Assembly: GCA_030760725.1 (NCBI GenBank) | Contig: JASWHV010000012.1 | Coordinates: 53,661,652-53,725,651 of the forward strand | DNA: 64,000 nt | Origin: Neostapfia colusana | Lineage: Eukaryota > Streptophyta > Magnoliopsida > Poales > Poaceae | Direction: 5' to 3' | In this document: positions 33,351-45,799 of the stretch, piece by piece | How positions within the stretch are numbered: the stretch's first letter is position 1 | How the letters are laid out: every line of letters starts with the position of its first letter | Made by a program: the position numbers and the translations under genes | The notes under the pieces: generated by a model | What the model saw: the letters and a program-made list of their open reading frames with translations, nothing else | Databases searched by the model: none | Told to the model about the DNA's origin: nothing

Positions 33351-36300
33351 TGTAAGGGCCTCAGTTTTTGACACACATTTGCAGTGTTCATCACCACACC
33401 ACACACCTCATTTGAGGAAGGATCATGAACACAAATGAAGAGCAAGTAACAATTATCAACATGCTCATTAGAAAACAAACTCACATATTGCATTAGTGGT
33501 ATTTCCCACATGTGATATAGATGGGCTGGACATATGAAAACCCCTACACTTTACTAAGGATGTCCATGCCAATTTTCACCAAATTCAAAACCTTTTTGAG
33601 GTCATTTTGGGTATAGTTAGGAAGAGGGCAGTTTGAAACCATATTCAAATTCAAACTGTTTTTATCCCATGAATTTAAAAGTGGGAGGCATATTCTTACT
33701 CAGCACATTTTTGTGAGACCACACACCAATTTTCACTCCATTTGGAGTTGATCTTGACATGAGCTAAGTGGGACAAATTCAAACTTCATTAGAATTCAAA
33801 ACTGCACTTGTGCTGAAATTCACTCAAACCAAACCCAATTTGAACTTTGATCAATTTAAATGGTTCATGGGTGAATAATTTGAATTACCAGGGGTACTAT
33901 GGGGTTCACTGTTTACAACAGTGATTAGGAGTAAATTTCAGAGGTTAAAACTGGAAGTGGGACCCACATGTCAGCCACTGCTCAGATCAAACCGACTGAG
34001 ACTTTTCTCACTCGGGTCGCTGAGCCGCAGCGGTGATCGCCACCGAGGGCAGCCGCCGTGCCAGCAGCTGCTTGCCCATGCGCGGGCGCGAGGCGGTGCA
34101 GAGCCTTTTTAAGGCGCCTGCCCCCCTCCTCGGCCGAGGCATCGCCGTTCTTCCCCGCAAGAACTCAGCGCCGCCCGAAATTTTCCGCAGCTCGGAATCG
34201 ATCGGAGAACGCCGATCGCAGCTCCCTCTGTCCACTCCAGAGCCCCAGCAAGGTACTAGAGACCTTCCTCCGTCCTCCCCGTTGCTAGAATTCAGTTGAA
34301 ACCGATGGATATCGGCTGTGCCGAAAAATCAAATTCGGGACTTGGAACCGCCGCACTCCGGGCTCTCGTGGACAGCCCAACCAGGGCGTTGTCACGCCCG
34401 AACCAAGGCACCCTTGGACGCGCCGGTGACCGGTGCTGCTCATCCCCGAGCCACAGCTCGGGTGGTTGCTCACCGGCGGCGAATTTCAACTTTTCCCCTT
34501 TCTGTGTGCAGAACGACCTTCGGGTACGATTCTGTTTAATTCGTGCTCTAGAAAGGATTAGAGGGCCTCAAGCCGCTCTCACACGAGCTAGACACGGTAA
34601 CGCACAAGTTGCCTTCACAACTCTGGGTCGGAGAACCTCTGTACCCGGCGTAATTTGAGGTCTACCAATGGCGGAATGAACGGGCGGCATCGGGCGCACG
34701 GTGAGGACCTATTTCGGGCCTTCCCCGAGCTGCCTCGAGCTCATGTCGACCTTCTATGAGGTCCACTGGTGCTTTCCGACCGGTTTCCCAAGTAGCTTAG
34801 GTGCTAGAGGAGTCAGCCGACATGGCCGAAGTCGTTCCAGGTGGCGGCTCGTCGCCGACCATGCTCCGGCCATTGTCATGAGCAGCTGACCCTAGAATCC
34901 TGTTCCCCGAGTAAAAGTAGGCAGGGGCGGCCAGAATCGAGAAGTTTGGAGCTGTACAGAAGCCTGCGGCGAGCTCTCCGGCGAGGTCCCTCGGCGGCGG
35001 AGCGCGGGCGTCGCGAGGTTGAAGAAGGGGGTGGACCCCAGCTGTCAGCAGGAGATATTTTGAATCGGGATCCGGCTGTGGCCGGGATCGAGTGTGCTGG
35101 CGCACAAAATCATTGTGGGCCGCGGTGTGCCGTCGCCTCGGCGTGCGACGCGTGTCCCCTGGGCCCACGCGCGGATTTAAACTTTTCCCCGATTTTCAGA
35201 ATTTTTCCAAATTTCAAAACCTTATAACTTTGGCTAGAAAGCTCCAAATCGAGTGAACCAAATTTTGTTGGATTCAGATCTCTGAGTACTTTCCAGCAAA
35301 TCAAGTTTCACTTCGTGAAAACCCTTAATTCTCCAGAATTAATTCCTCAAACTTTTAACTGTTAGGAATTTTAACTGGAGAATCCTTTGGAGGAAAATCC
35401 TGAAATTTTGCTGGGATGTTCACCAAAATATCCCTGAACTACCATAAAAGTTTCAGACCCATTGGAGCTTATCTGATCCACCTAATGGTGTGATTAGTGA
35501 AACTGTTCCAGAGAAAATAGAAAATGTTCAGAAACATTTTCAGAATTTTCTCTGAAATTGTTTAGCTCATAACTTTAGCTAGGAACCTTAAAATTAAGTG
35601 AGACCAACTCCATTAGAACCCTCTGAAAATCTAGTGTTCAGAAAGTCATAGTTTGCTTCTTGAAAATTCCTAGAACACCCTAAGAGTTCCAATTAAGGTC
35701 AAGGACATAATTAATTGTGGAGGGCTCAAAGGAGCTTTGCTGCAACTAAAACTTGACCAAGTCTCTGTTTAGGTTGTAACCAAGCCACAGTAAAAGTTTC
35801 ACAGTCATTAGGTCTGTCTAGCAAGGATTATAGACTTCACAACTTCAAAGTTAATACAAATGCATTTAAATTGATACATATATTGCTCTTATCATGTAGT
35901 CGCTAAGGTCGAGGAGGAACCCGAAGTCCTAGACTTCGTTACTCCGGAGGAACAGCTAGCCTACGACCAAGAGCAGCAAGGCAAGCTCCGGTTTGCATTA
36001 ACCTTTTTACAAATGTTTATTGTTTTGAGCAAATCTTTGAATATTGTTGTGATTCTTTGCATTAGAGTCTTGATTGGAAACCCAACTGCATAGCCAAGAA
36101 AACCATGGGTTGAGTTTAGGATTGAAAACCTCGTTAGCCACTGCATTGCTAAGATAGAGTAGGATTTGGTACAAGTCGAGTAGTTGGAACTACTCGCGAG
36201 AATAGGCTAGAGGCACATCGCTCGGGTAGAGATAGCACATGATACATATGGCAAGAATGATGAGACCAAGCGGAGAGTAAGGGCAGCAGGACTTTGGGGC

Positions 36301-37394
36301 CTGTGTGCTGTAGCTCCGCTTGTGTCGATTGAGGACCGAGCTGTGTGCGGGCCTGTTGAACAAGCTAGAACAGTACCAAAGACCTACCGGCTATATGGGA
36401 ACCGGGAAACTGATATAACTCGGGTAGCTGGGTGTTGAGGCATAGCTGGTCGTTCAGAGGGTAGGTTGAGAGCTCGAGGTGTAAATCGGCTGGCGGCACT
36501 GAGATGCGCGTGTAGAGACCTCTTGCTCGGGACGATTGGACCGGTTCAGCATTTGGCTAACGGGTCAAAGGTAGTCGCGTACGGCGTCCGTGATGGTTGT
36601 TGTAGGCAACATCGAGTACGGGCGTACGTGACGGGTTGTTCGGGTAACCCTGCAGGTGTAAATCGATTATAATCGCCGTCCCTCGCGGTCAGTGAGTACC
36701 ACTTGTTCACTGTACCGTGACGTAGAAAGAACATGCTAGTCACATGTTAAAATGTTGCTGATTGAAAGATGGACATTGATTGTTAATAATATGCTGTAGC
36801 TTAGAGCCAACTAAAGTTCCTTTCAACTTTGGGCAAAGTACATGAGAGAAATGCGTTTCTTGTTTGATTGCGGCTCTCTCATGTGCCTTAGCGTAAGGTT
36901 CTCCACAACCTGCTGCTAAAACTTGAAAGTAAGGTTCTACTAATTAGGCGAGTCCTTGCAACTGATTTTTACCTCATGTAACCCATTAGCCTCATGTAGA
37001 AGTTCCATGTTTAGGTGAGACGGGTCAGACTTGCTGAGCCTTCGTGCTCACTGCTTGTGTTTGAAGCTTTTGCAGGGTTCTATGAGGAAGGGACTCCCGA
37101 AGAGGAGACGGAACCCCAGGAGGGGAACCCCGTCGAGTGGGAGTCGTGCACGCCGCAGAGTTAGTGTGCGTGTGTGCTAGCAAGGACACGTTCAAGGGCT
37201 GAACGTGCACTTGATGCGTAGTCTACGCCCGCGAGTGTAGACTAAACTTATTTTGATGTAAACATGTTCATAAACCTGTTTATGTAATAAAATTTCTGCT
37301 TCCGCTTTGTACCTTTGACGTGTGTTAGCCGGTGCTGTGCAACGCAGCACCCCTCAGCGTGATCCTGGCTCGACAAGACCGTGGGGTCGTGTCA
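33351..37394 (+). repeat. 3' LTR of element G (4044 bp)
   Basis: Nearly identical to the 5' LTR, with only scattered substitutions and 1-bp indels. It is followed by ACGAC (37395-37399). AATAAA at 37286-37291 would polyadenylate the element transcript. Confidence 0.97.
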
Positions 37395-38019
37395 ACGACA
37401 GTCCTTGACAATGAGAAATATGTGAAAAAGATTGTGTCGCTGTAGCTTGTCATCCGCCTCAACTTTGGAGCTCCAAGCACGCTGCACAATTATGCTTCTA
37501 TAATTTTCCGTTGCTGCAGTACCAAGTACCTCTTCATCTGTGCTATAGTGGTCATCTTTTGGTCCTGCAACATTAGTAGCAAGAGAATTTTCATCTTCAA
37601 CATCCGAAGTACTATCATACCCGCCATCATCTCGTGCTATGTATGCTCGTTTGCTAGGGCAATCTTTCATCACATGACCAACTCCCTGGCAGCGGTGACA
37701 CTTAATGTTGGAAGTTCGACTCGTGGAAGGAGTGGAAGACGTAGGCTTGAATGGTGTCGTCTTGCTGCCCTCCGGCACGCGAGGAAATGGAGCAGTAGAT
37801 GAAGTTCGTTGGCCACCATTGGATGGTGTAGTGGCAGTAGGAAAATTCGAAGATGGTGCTGTTTTAGATGGTGTAGATGTCGAACGCGGTGTGAAGGTGC
37901 TCCTCGTGCGTTGGTGCTGCTGCTGTTGGCGGCCCTACAATTCTTTTTCTGCCAACATAGCCAGCTGAAATAATCTGTTAACAGTATCATATTCCTTATA
38001 ATCAACAATGTCCTGAATT
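37395..38019 (-). pseudogene. Gag C-terminus with zinc knuckle of element F
   Basis: The CCHC knuckle CHRCQGVGHVMKDC lies near 37700-37660, followed by an acidic stretch (YDSTSDVEDE). Upstream is a Ser/Thr/Pro-rich linker with frame breaks near 37780-37990. Reading ends at the insertion of G (HIFLIVKDCR near 37395), and the protease resumes at 22000. Confidence 0.88.
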
Positions 38020-38763
38020 TCACGCCTCAACCCCCCCATAAAAACGAGCTATTTTGTCATCCATGTCCTCTACTACCACACAGCGCAACATACCCTTTTG
38101 TAACTCTTGATAATACTCCTCTACGGAGATGTTACCTTGGTCTAAGCGCTGCAATTTTTTGCGAAGGTCCCACTGTAAAGAAGGAGGAACAAAACAAACA
38201 CGCATAGCTTCCTTTAATCTATCCCATGTTGGAGGATTAGTTCTAGTGTTAACAAGTTCATTCCACCATATGATAGCAAAATACTTCAACTCACTAGTGG
38301 CTTGACGAACTCTATGTTGTTTAGGAACAAGATGGGCATTAAATTTCTGCTCTACTGTCATCTCCCAATCAAGATATGCCTCAGCATCATAAGCACCAGA
38401 AAAAGAGGGTATAGTAAATTTGACTTTAGCAAAAGGATCATCACAAGGGCGATTAAAATTGTTATGACGATCATTGTAATTATAACGATTATTACCTCCC
38501 ATACCTCGTAGATAAAGTGGAAGTCGTGATTGATTATTATGGTCTTCCATATTATAAGCACCGTCTTCACGATCTTCAGTGAGAGGCATCCGCGGCTCAA
38601 GAGTATCCATCCGAACAACAAGATCAGCAAGTTGGCGATTCAAGGTCGTCAATGACGCCTCTGTCGATGCTTGGGTTTTGGTGAACATATCTGTCATTTC
38701 CCTCATCATGTCACGCAACTCAGCATGTTGAACACATTCATCATCCCTTTTATCTTCTGCCAT
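38020..38763 (-). pseudogene. Gag capsid region of element F
   Basis: It starts MAEDKRDDECVQHAELRDMM at 38763, with a coiled-coil-like N-terminus. The capsid core follows: FTIPSFSGAYDAEAYLDWEM, KYFAIIWWNELVN, WDRLKEAMRVCFVP, LQRLDQGNISVEEYYQELQ. The 247-codon frame is open but shifts before the linker. The sequence style is that of CRM-like chromoviruses. Confidence 0.88.
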
Positions 38764-40056
38764 TGTTAGTAGTAAACAAAAGACAACAAATAGATGTTAT
38801 CCCTATCAACTACAAAGGATAGTGGCAATGTGAAAAATGGAAGGAAGGAAACAATCTCTCTCTCTCTCTCAAGCGTCTTACCACGTTCTTACAAATGTTC
38901 TTACCGACACAGCAGGTGGTAAACGGTGGACGGTGAGAACCAATGAAGTGTGGAGTGATTGCAAAGGTACCTGTTCTGCTCAAGAGGAAAAGTGGAGCTT
39001 GGATAGCACAATATGGTGGCTAATAAGAAAAAAAATTTCTTAACAGCAAACAAAGTTGAATAAGTATTCAATGTAGGAACTGTTGCTGGTTAACAAGTGT
39101 TCTAGGCCTAGCACAACACAAGGCAGAAGAAAGGCAAATAGAAAATCAGGAAGATATAACCAACAAGTACAACACAAGTGTATAGGCCAACTGTTTTCAA
39201 GTGTGTGTTGTCAATGCTTTAATATCTGTGCTCTCTTCACTATTTTTTTTCTTTTTTTAATATTTTTTGATGTTTTTTGTTTACTCGAGAGCACGAATAT
39301 AGAAAGCACACAACTTTGCAGCTCAATTGGATGTAAGATGTGGCCTATAGAAAATCAGGAAGATTCTTTAAAATTAGGGCTGAAACTTCGGAGGCTGGAT
39401 AGTCTATCTTCTGAGGGGAATTTGGCCAAACAAATTTTGCCGAACACGGTGAAGCGTGGAAAATCGGTTGTGAAATTTTGAGTAGATCAATTTTAAAAAA
39501 AATCACCCGATTTCGAGTTTGTATGCAAAAGTTATGGCCATTTTAAGGTAGGCTACCCGAGTTACTGTTTTTTTATATTGATTCAAACTAGGTTTTGAAA
39601 AACATCTCGCAGTAGGATGTGAAAAACAATTGGAATTTAGCAACGACGAATGATGGGATGTTGTGTGATGAATCAAGGAGCACTGGCACAATGGTTTGTC
39701 ATCTGTTCTAAGGCTGGCGATGCGGGAGTTCACGCAAGGCGTCTAGCTAGGGCAAACCGATGATCCTGTTGGCTCGGTTTGTTGTTTAGTGATTGTGGAA
39801 TAGGTGAGCAGCAAGAAAAACAAGGAAGAAAAACGATAACTACGACCCAAAAAAACAATGATAAACCAGCAACAAGACTCGACCACACGAATGCAAACTC
39901 AACAATGCAAACTGAAAAACGAAACTTGCAGGCACACTATGGTCTAGGAATCGGTAAACACGATATGATTTTTTTTGTTGCTTTTTCTGTGGACTCTAGG
40001 TATGAAAAACAAAAACTAATCTAGTGGGAAATCAAAGTACCTCACGAGCAACCTGA
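38764..40056 (-). other. Leader of element F
   Basis: About 1.3 kb without a supported gene. It contains a (CT)n run at about 38855-38870 and T-rich tracts near 39240-39280. Open frames at 39083-39481 and 39779-40024 have no motif. Confidence 0.65.
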
Positions 40057-40068
40057 AATCTGATACCA
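40057..40068 (-). other. Primer-binding site of element F
   Basis: The minus strand reads TGGTATCAGATT, two bases after the LTR end CTCATCA. It fits the initiator tRNA-Met 3' end at the first ten bases. Confidence 0.85.
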
Positions 40069-40070
40069 AA

Positions 40071-40935
40071 TGATGAGTGGTTTAGACCCGATCTTCCGAA
40101 AGGTATGTCAATTGAAGTGGAGATCTCGACGTTGATGATCCGAGACACTCGAGCAGACCCGAATTACCCCTGCAATCACTACACCTCTGCTCTGTTGGTT
40201 ATCAACCATGCTTCACACCATTGACCTCGCCAAGGAGGCTATCCCTGCAGGTGCAACCGAGAACACAAGCAAGAACGATGAATATGCAATCTGAAATTGC
40301 GAAATTGGGTTCTCACAAAACCGTAGAACGGCGAGATTGTTTAGTCTAAGAAAAACCCACGAATTTGGCCGGTGGCTACAGTAATTAAAGGCTAGGGTTC
40401 GGCCATGAGACCCTTAGACGTGTCCCTAATAGACTCATACGGGACACAAGGCCCAAAAGCCCAATACGGTGGTGCAGCACCGGACAGAACCCTGAATTCG
40501 ATTTGTTTCGACAACTCCCAATGACTCCAGGCGAATTTTAATGTGGGACCAGAACCATTGGAAAGTTTATCTTCTCATCTTTTCATGCCTGTGTAGAGCT
40601 TCGAAAACGGAGTCTGTATGCATCCTGGGCATCCGTTTTAAGATGGACTGCTCCTGGACTCCGAGTTGAACTCGAGTCCGAGTTGGCGACTGTTTCCATC
40701 AACTTGTGGACATCCCATCTGGTTCTCCACGTCCCCAAATCCTCCTCCCTTTACTTTTTGATCATGTCCATGGTTCCTAATAACAATTAAATCATTAAAT
40801 AGCAATCCATTCTCAAAATCAAATGGGTAGGAAGTTAGGAACGAGTTCACCTGCTGATTTAGTAACCGTGCTCGTGTTCTTGTGATTGGTCCATGTATAT
40901 CAATGTGAGTATCCACTGTTGTGATGTCCTTATCA
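40071..40935 (-). repeat. 5' LTR of element F (865 bp)
   Basis: Same length as the 3' LTR. The minus-strand start is TGATAAGG here, against TGATGAGG in the other copy. It contains a copy of the integrase C-terminal coding sequence (GPITRTRARLLNQQ), as expected when the coding region overlaps the LTR. Confidence 0.95.
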
Positions 40936-40940
40936 GCAAA

Positions 40941-41675
40941 AGAAAGATGCCATACTAGCCACAAGGGAGCAACGTATGCCCTCGGTACATGCCCCCAGCT
41001 GCACCGCAGTATGGCTCGTTCACCTCTACTTTTCGCCCAACTCAGCCACCACAGCAACGTCCTAGCATGCAAGCACCCTGTGTGCCTTTGCCTCCAGCGC
41101 CTCGTCCTAACGTGGGCGCCCCTGCTCAAAACCCCCGCCCCAACGTATCTGCTGTCATAAGCAACAAGGCATGCTTTGCATGCGGAGAAACGGGACACTT
41201 TGCGAGCCAGTGCCCGAGGAGAGGTCCTGGACAGCAAAGCAACGCGCCCAAGCAGAACCCACGGCCGAACGGAGGAGTCAATCAAGGGAACCGTGGACAG
41301 CAGAACTATGATTGTGGCAACGTGAATCATGTTTCTGCCGAGGAAGCACAGAAGGCTGAGGACGTCGTGATGTGTATGTTCTTTGCCAACTCCAACCCAG
41401 CCACCATTTTATTTGATTCCGGAGCATCACATTCATTCATATCATCCAAGTATGTTGTCAAGTACAATCTACTCATATCACACATGAAGTATACTATGTT
41501 GGTTAATTCTCCCGGTGGAGAGATGTGGACTAATATAGTATGTCAGAAAGTAAACCTTAAAATAAGGGGGGTAGACATTCTTGCCAACCTCATTGTCTTG
41601 GATTCCCAAGGGCTTGACATAATACTCGGAACGGATTGGCTAAGTAAGCACAACGGAGTGATCCAATGTGCTTAG
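40941..41675 (+). pseudogene. Gag zinc knuckle and protease of element E
   Basis: This resumes the gag of E after F. A Pro/Gln-rich linker is followed by the CCHC knuckle CFACGETGHFASQC near 41170-41215 and the aspartic protease with FDSGASHSFIS near 41410-41445 and IILGTDWLSKH near 41620. It ends in a stop at 41673-41675. Confidence 0.9.
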
Positions 41676-42745
41676 AGGAGCGTGCAGTTGACCAACGAGC
41701 ACAGTACCGTATCGAGTTCGAGTCAGCACAACCGGCAACCGAGAAGGTAACGTTGAACCACGTCGAAGGAGCAACCTTGGACAACATTCCGGTGGTTCAA
41801 GAATTTCCGGACATATTCCCGGAAGAACTTTCAGGTATGCCACCTAACCGGGACATTGAGTTTTCCATTGATTTGGTAGGCCCTATAGGATGCCCGTTAA
41901 TGAACTAGTGGACCTCAAGAAACAAATTCAGGAACAGTTGGAAAGGGTTTTATACGTCCAAGCTCGTCACCATGGGGAGCCCCCCGTGCTCTTCGTAGAC
42001 AAGAAGGATGGGACCCAAAGGATGTGTGTGGAATATAGGTCTCTCAACGAGGTAACGATCAAGAACAAATACTCGCTGCCTCGTATAGAGGACCTATTTG
42101 ACCAGATGAAGGGTGCCCAAGTCTTCTCCAAGATTGATCTTCGATCGGGATACTTCCAACTGAAGATTAAGCCCTCTGATATAGCCAAGACTGCCTTTCG
42201 AACACGGTATGGTTCATATGAATATACCGTTATGTCTTTTGGGTTAACAAATGCACCCGCATACTTCATGTACCTCATGAACAAAGTCTTCATGGAGTAC
42301 TTAGACAAGTTCGTCGTAGTTTTTATCGATGACATTATGGTGTATTCAAGAAGTTAGGAGGAGCATGAAGAACATTTAAGATTGACATTGCAAAAGCTAC
42401 GAGAGCATCAGTTGTATGCCAAGCTCAGCAAGTGTCAATTTTGGCTAAAGGAGATATCGTTCGTAGGCCACATTATCTCCGAGGAAGGAGTATCGGTTGA
42501 TCCCGGAAAAGTGGTAGATGTTCTGGAGTGGAACCCATCGCAGAACATGAGGGACATTCGGAGTTTTCTTGGGATGGCCGGATACTATGGCCGGTTCATC
42601 AAGGACTTCTCTAAGATAGCAAAGCCTATGACGGAGTTGCTAACGAAGGGAAAAGCGTTCCAGTGGACCCAGCGTGCCAAGAAAGCTTTGAGGAGTTCAA
42701 GAAAAGTCTAACCACAGCACCGGTTTTGGTATTACCGGACGTAAG
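41676..42745 (+). pseudogene. Reverse transcriptase domain of element E
   Basis: The lead-in VVQEFPDIFPEELSGMPP is near 41790. A frame break near 41885 precedes MCVEYRSLNEVTIKNKYSLPRIEDLF, IDLRSGYFQLKI, MSFGLTNAPAYFMYLMN and the catalytic FIDDIM near 42328. A TAG follows at 42355-42357; GHIISEEGVSVDP and GMAGYYGRFIKDFSK are in the connection. Another frameshift lies near 42690. Confidence 0.9.
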
Positions 42746-43100
42746 CAAGAGCTTTGACATATATTGTGACGCATCAAGACAAGGGCTCGGATGCGTGCTC
42801 ATGCAAAAAGGACAAGTGGCAGCCTATGCGTCAAGGCAACTAAAGAAACACGAGCTGAACTACCCCACACATGACTTGGAGCTAGCAGCCGTGGTACATG
42901 CCTTGAAGATTTGGAGGCATTATATCCTTGGTCATCGATGTGAGATCTATACAGATCATAAAAGCCTCAAGTACATATTCACCCAAACGGATCTGAATTT
43001 GAGGCAACGTCGATGGTTGGAACTCATCAAGAATTATGATGTTGGAATCAACTATCACCCCGGAAATGCCAACGTAGTAGCCGATGCATTGAGCCGAAAA
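42746..43100 (+). pseudogene. RNase H domain of element E
   Basis: SFDIYCDASRQGLGCVLMQ, DLELAAVVHALKIW and YTDHKSLKYIF are followed by NVVADALSRK near 43095. All expected acidic motifs are visible. This part of the frame is open from 42663 to 43568. Confidence 0.9.
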
Positions 43101-44593
43101 GGAGCATGTCATCAACTCACGGTTCGGGAGCTACCACCCGAGCTGCGCAAAGAGTTTGAAAGGTTACATCTCGGGTTCTTGAACGAGATGGAAGTAATGG
43201 AACTCTACTCTTCGTTGGAGAAAGAGATAAGAGACGGCCAAGCTACGGATGAGGAGATCAAGGAGATCAAGGAAAGGATCCACCAGGGCATAGAGAAGGA
43301 CTTCAAAGAAGACGAGAAGGGTACACTTTGGTTACGGAGAAGGATTTGTGTGCCTAACGTGAAGCACATTCGCGACACGATATTAAAAGAGGCACATGAC
43401 TCACCTTATTCCATACATCCCAGCAGTACAAAGATGTACAAGGACTTGAAGACTTGTTATTGGTGGGATGGTATGAAGAGGGACATAGCTGAATATGTTG
43501 CCCTATGCGACACATGCCAACGGGTGAAGGTCGAACATCAAAACCCGCTGGACTGTTGCAACCATTGAAGGTACCCGAGTGGAAGTGGGAAGACATCAGT
43601 ATGGACTTCATCGTCGGATTGCCACGTACTCATTCGGGTTATGACTCCATCTCGGTTATTGTGGACTGATTGACGAAAACCGCCCATTTCCTTCCTGTTA
43701 AGATCAAGTACAACGTTGCACAATTACCCGAGTTGTACATGGAGCAAATCGTGTGCCGCCATGGAGTCCTGAAGAGGATAGTCTTAGATCAGGGTTCTCA
43801 GTTTACCTCTAGATTCTGGAGGAAGCTGCATGAAGCCATGGGTACACGGCTAAACTTCAGCTCTGCTTATCACCAGCAAACCGATGGGCAAACTGAAAGG
43901 ACCAACCAAATTTTGGAAGACATGTTGAGAGCCTGTGCTTTGAAACATGGGTGTAGTTGGGATAGGAGCTTGCCGTACGCTGAATTCTCCTATAACAACA
44001 GCTATCAAGCCAGCTTGAAGATGTCGCCCTTCGAAGCATTGTATGGTAGACGGTGTAGAATGCCGTTGTTCTAGAACGAGATCAGAGAGAATCAAGTATT
44101 TGGACCCGAAGTGTTACAAGAGGTTGAGAAGCAAGTCCAAACGATACGGGAGAACTTGAAGGCTGCTCAGCCACGAAAGAAAGGCTATGCGGACAATAGG
44201 CGAAGGAATTTGAATTTCGAAGTAGGAGACTTCGTATACCTTAAGGTATCGCCTATCCGTGGCCAACGACGTTTCAACGTCAAAGGCAAGCTAGCACCTC
44301 GCTACATCGGGCCATTTGAGATTTTGGACAACCGAGGAGAAGTAGCCTACCAACTAGAGCTCCCAATGCAGCTCTCCGATGTGCATGACATGTTTCACGT
44401 ATCCCAGCTCAAGAAGTGTTTGAGAGTTCCAGAAGAACAAGTACCGATGGAAGAGCTTGAACTTCATGAGGATCTGACCTATGTAGAGCACCCTTTCCAA
44501 ATCTTGGACGTGAAGGAAAGGGTCACGAGGAACAAAGTGATCCGATGGTGCAAGGTACAATGGAGCCATCACACGGAAGCAGAATCTACATGA
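43101..44593 (+). pseudogene. Integrase with chromodomain-like tail of element E
   Basis: The zinc module (EAHDSPYSIHPSS, CDTCQRVK) is near 43390-43530. A frameshift near 43560 and a TGA near 43667 interrupt the start of the core (WEDISMDFIVG, Asp). The core continues with VLDQGSQF (Asp 43787) and DGQTERTN (Glu 43895), 35 residues apart. A TAG falls near 44071. The C-terminal GPFEIL region and a chromo-like segment (DLTYVEHPFQILDVKERVTRNK) end near 44593. Confidence 0.9.
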
Positions 44594-44647
44594 GAACGTG
44601 AGGAGGACCTCAAGGCAGAATTCCCTCATCTATTCTCCAACTCTACC

Positions 44648-44686
44648 GAATCTCAAGGGCGAGATTCAATTTAAGGGGGGTAGGTT
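44648..44686 (+). other. Stem-loop and polypurine tract of element E
   Basis: GAATCTC-AAGGGC-GAGATTC (44648-44667) precedes TTAAGGGGGGTAGGTT, ending at the right LTR start (44687). Confidence 0.8.
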
Positions 44687-44844
44687 TGTAACACCCTCAA
44701 TTTTGTAATCATGCATGCATTCATATTTCATGTAGAGGAACATTTTAAAATAAGTAGAAACAGAGAAGAAATCAAAAAGGTAGCTAAAAAGAGCCAGTTC
44801 CAGTTTACCGAGAGCGTTGTAGGCACTTCCCGCGGCCTGCAAGC

Positions 44845-45799
44845 CACGTGGCGTGTTGGGAGCTCATCCCTGCATAGTGGGGAGAGGTCCAGCACTGCCA
44901 GACACGTGGTAGGCTCGGAGCTAGCCTCTGCGGAAGGGGCGAGGTCCGACCTGCAGGACACGTGTTGCCTCCGGGGCTTGTCTCTGCGGAGAAATGAAAT
45001 CCAGCCCGCAGAACACGTGTCGCCACCGGAGCTAGTCGCTGTGGGGAAGCAAGGCCCAACCCGCAGGGAACGTGTCACTCTCGGAGCTCACTTCCAAGAG
45101 GTCCGATACCGCAGGACACGTGTGGCTCTCGGAGCTCACTTCCGAGAGGTCCGACACCGCGGGACACGTGTCGCTCTCGGAGCTCACTTCCGAGAGGTCC
45201 GCCACCGCGGGACACGTGTAGCTCTCGGAGCTAACCTCCGAGAGGTCCGGTCCTACTGGACACGTGTCACCTCCGGAGCTTACCGTTGGGAGGTCCGACA
45301 CTACTGGACACGTGTCACCTTCGGAGGTCACCTCCGGGAGGTCTGATACTGTTGGACACGTGTCATCCTCGGAGGTCACGTCCGAGGAGAAGACACTGCA
45401 GGACACGTGTCAGCCTCGGAGCTCGCCTCCGAGAGGTCCCACCCTAAGGGAGGTCCAGAACTGACACGTGGCACTCTCGGAGCTCACCTCCGAAGAGAGG
45501 GGAGGTCCGGAATTGACACATGGCACATTCAGGGCCACCTCCGAAGAGAGGGGAGGTCCCGCACTGACACGCGGCGTATGCGGAGCTCGTCTCTGAATAG
45601 AGGGGAGGTCCCGACCCACCAGACACGTGGCGCATGCGGAGCTCGTCTCTGAATAGAGGGAAGGTCCCGACCGTCCAGACACGTGGCGCATGCGGAGCTC
45701 GCCTCCGAGGAGAGGGGAGGTCCTGCCTGCCTGACACGCGGCACAACCGGAGCCCACCTCTGCGGAAAAAGGGAGGACCCGTCCTCTGCTGGACACGTG
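44845..45799 (+). repeat. Tandem G-box array in the right LTR of E
   Basis: Counterpart of 13295-14295. CACGTG repeats flank GAGCTC and the CTCTCGGA/TCCGAGAG inverted repeat. It has one 48-bp unit fewer than the left copy. Confidence 0.85.

Larger units (their letters stand above)
22006..37394 (+). mobile_element. Element G: near-complete Tekay-type chromovirus with 4-kb LTRs (15,389 bp)
   Basis: LTRs at 22006-26048 (4043 bp) and 33351-37394 (4044 bp) start TGTAAGGGCC and end GGTCGTGTCA, flanked by the TSD ACGAC (22001-22005, 37395-37399). The PBS is at 26053, an accessory ORF at 27547, a single-frame gag-pol at 28764-33281 and a polypurine tract at 33338-33350. LTRs differ at roughly 70 sites by eye (about 1.8%), making it the youngest datable insertion here. 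It lies in the protease region of F in the opposite orientation. Confidence 0.97.
17962..40935 (-). mobile_element. Element F: CRM-like chromovirus split by element G
   Basis: LTRs at 17962-18826 (3') and 40071-40935 (5') are each exactly 865 bp, with TSD GCAAA at 17957-17961 and 40936-40940. Minus-strand LTRs begin TGATGAGG and end CTCATCA, a 7-bp terminal inverted repeat. Without G and its TSD, F is 7580 bp. The gag and protease style (YLDWEMTVEQKFNAH; IIDGGSCNNLV) and an ORF running into the 3' LTR resemble CRM-type chromoviruses. Whether it targets centromeres cannot be seen. LTRs differ at about 49 sites by eye (5.7%). Confidence 0.93.

Noticed and set aside
38855..38870. (CT)n run as a regulatory GAGA element
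   Set aside because: A short microsatellite in the leader of F; nothing ties it to regulation.
39083..39481. 132-codon ORF in the F leader
   Set aside because: Low-complexity hydrophobic stretch from a T-rich tract; no relatives recognised.
40638..41330. 230-codon minus-strand ORF
   Set aside because: It crosses the F/E junction. Its C-terminal half is the LTR-encoded integrase tail of F and its N-terminal half is antisense of E gag.
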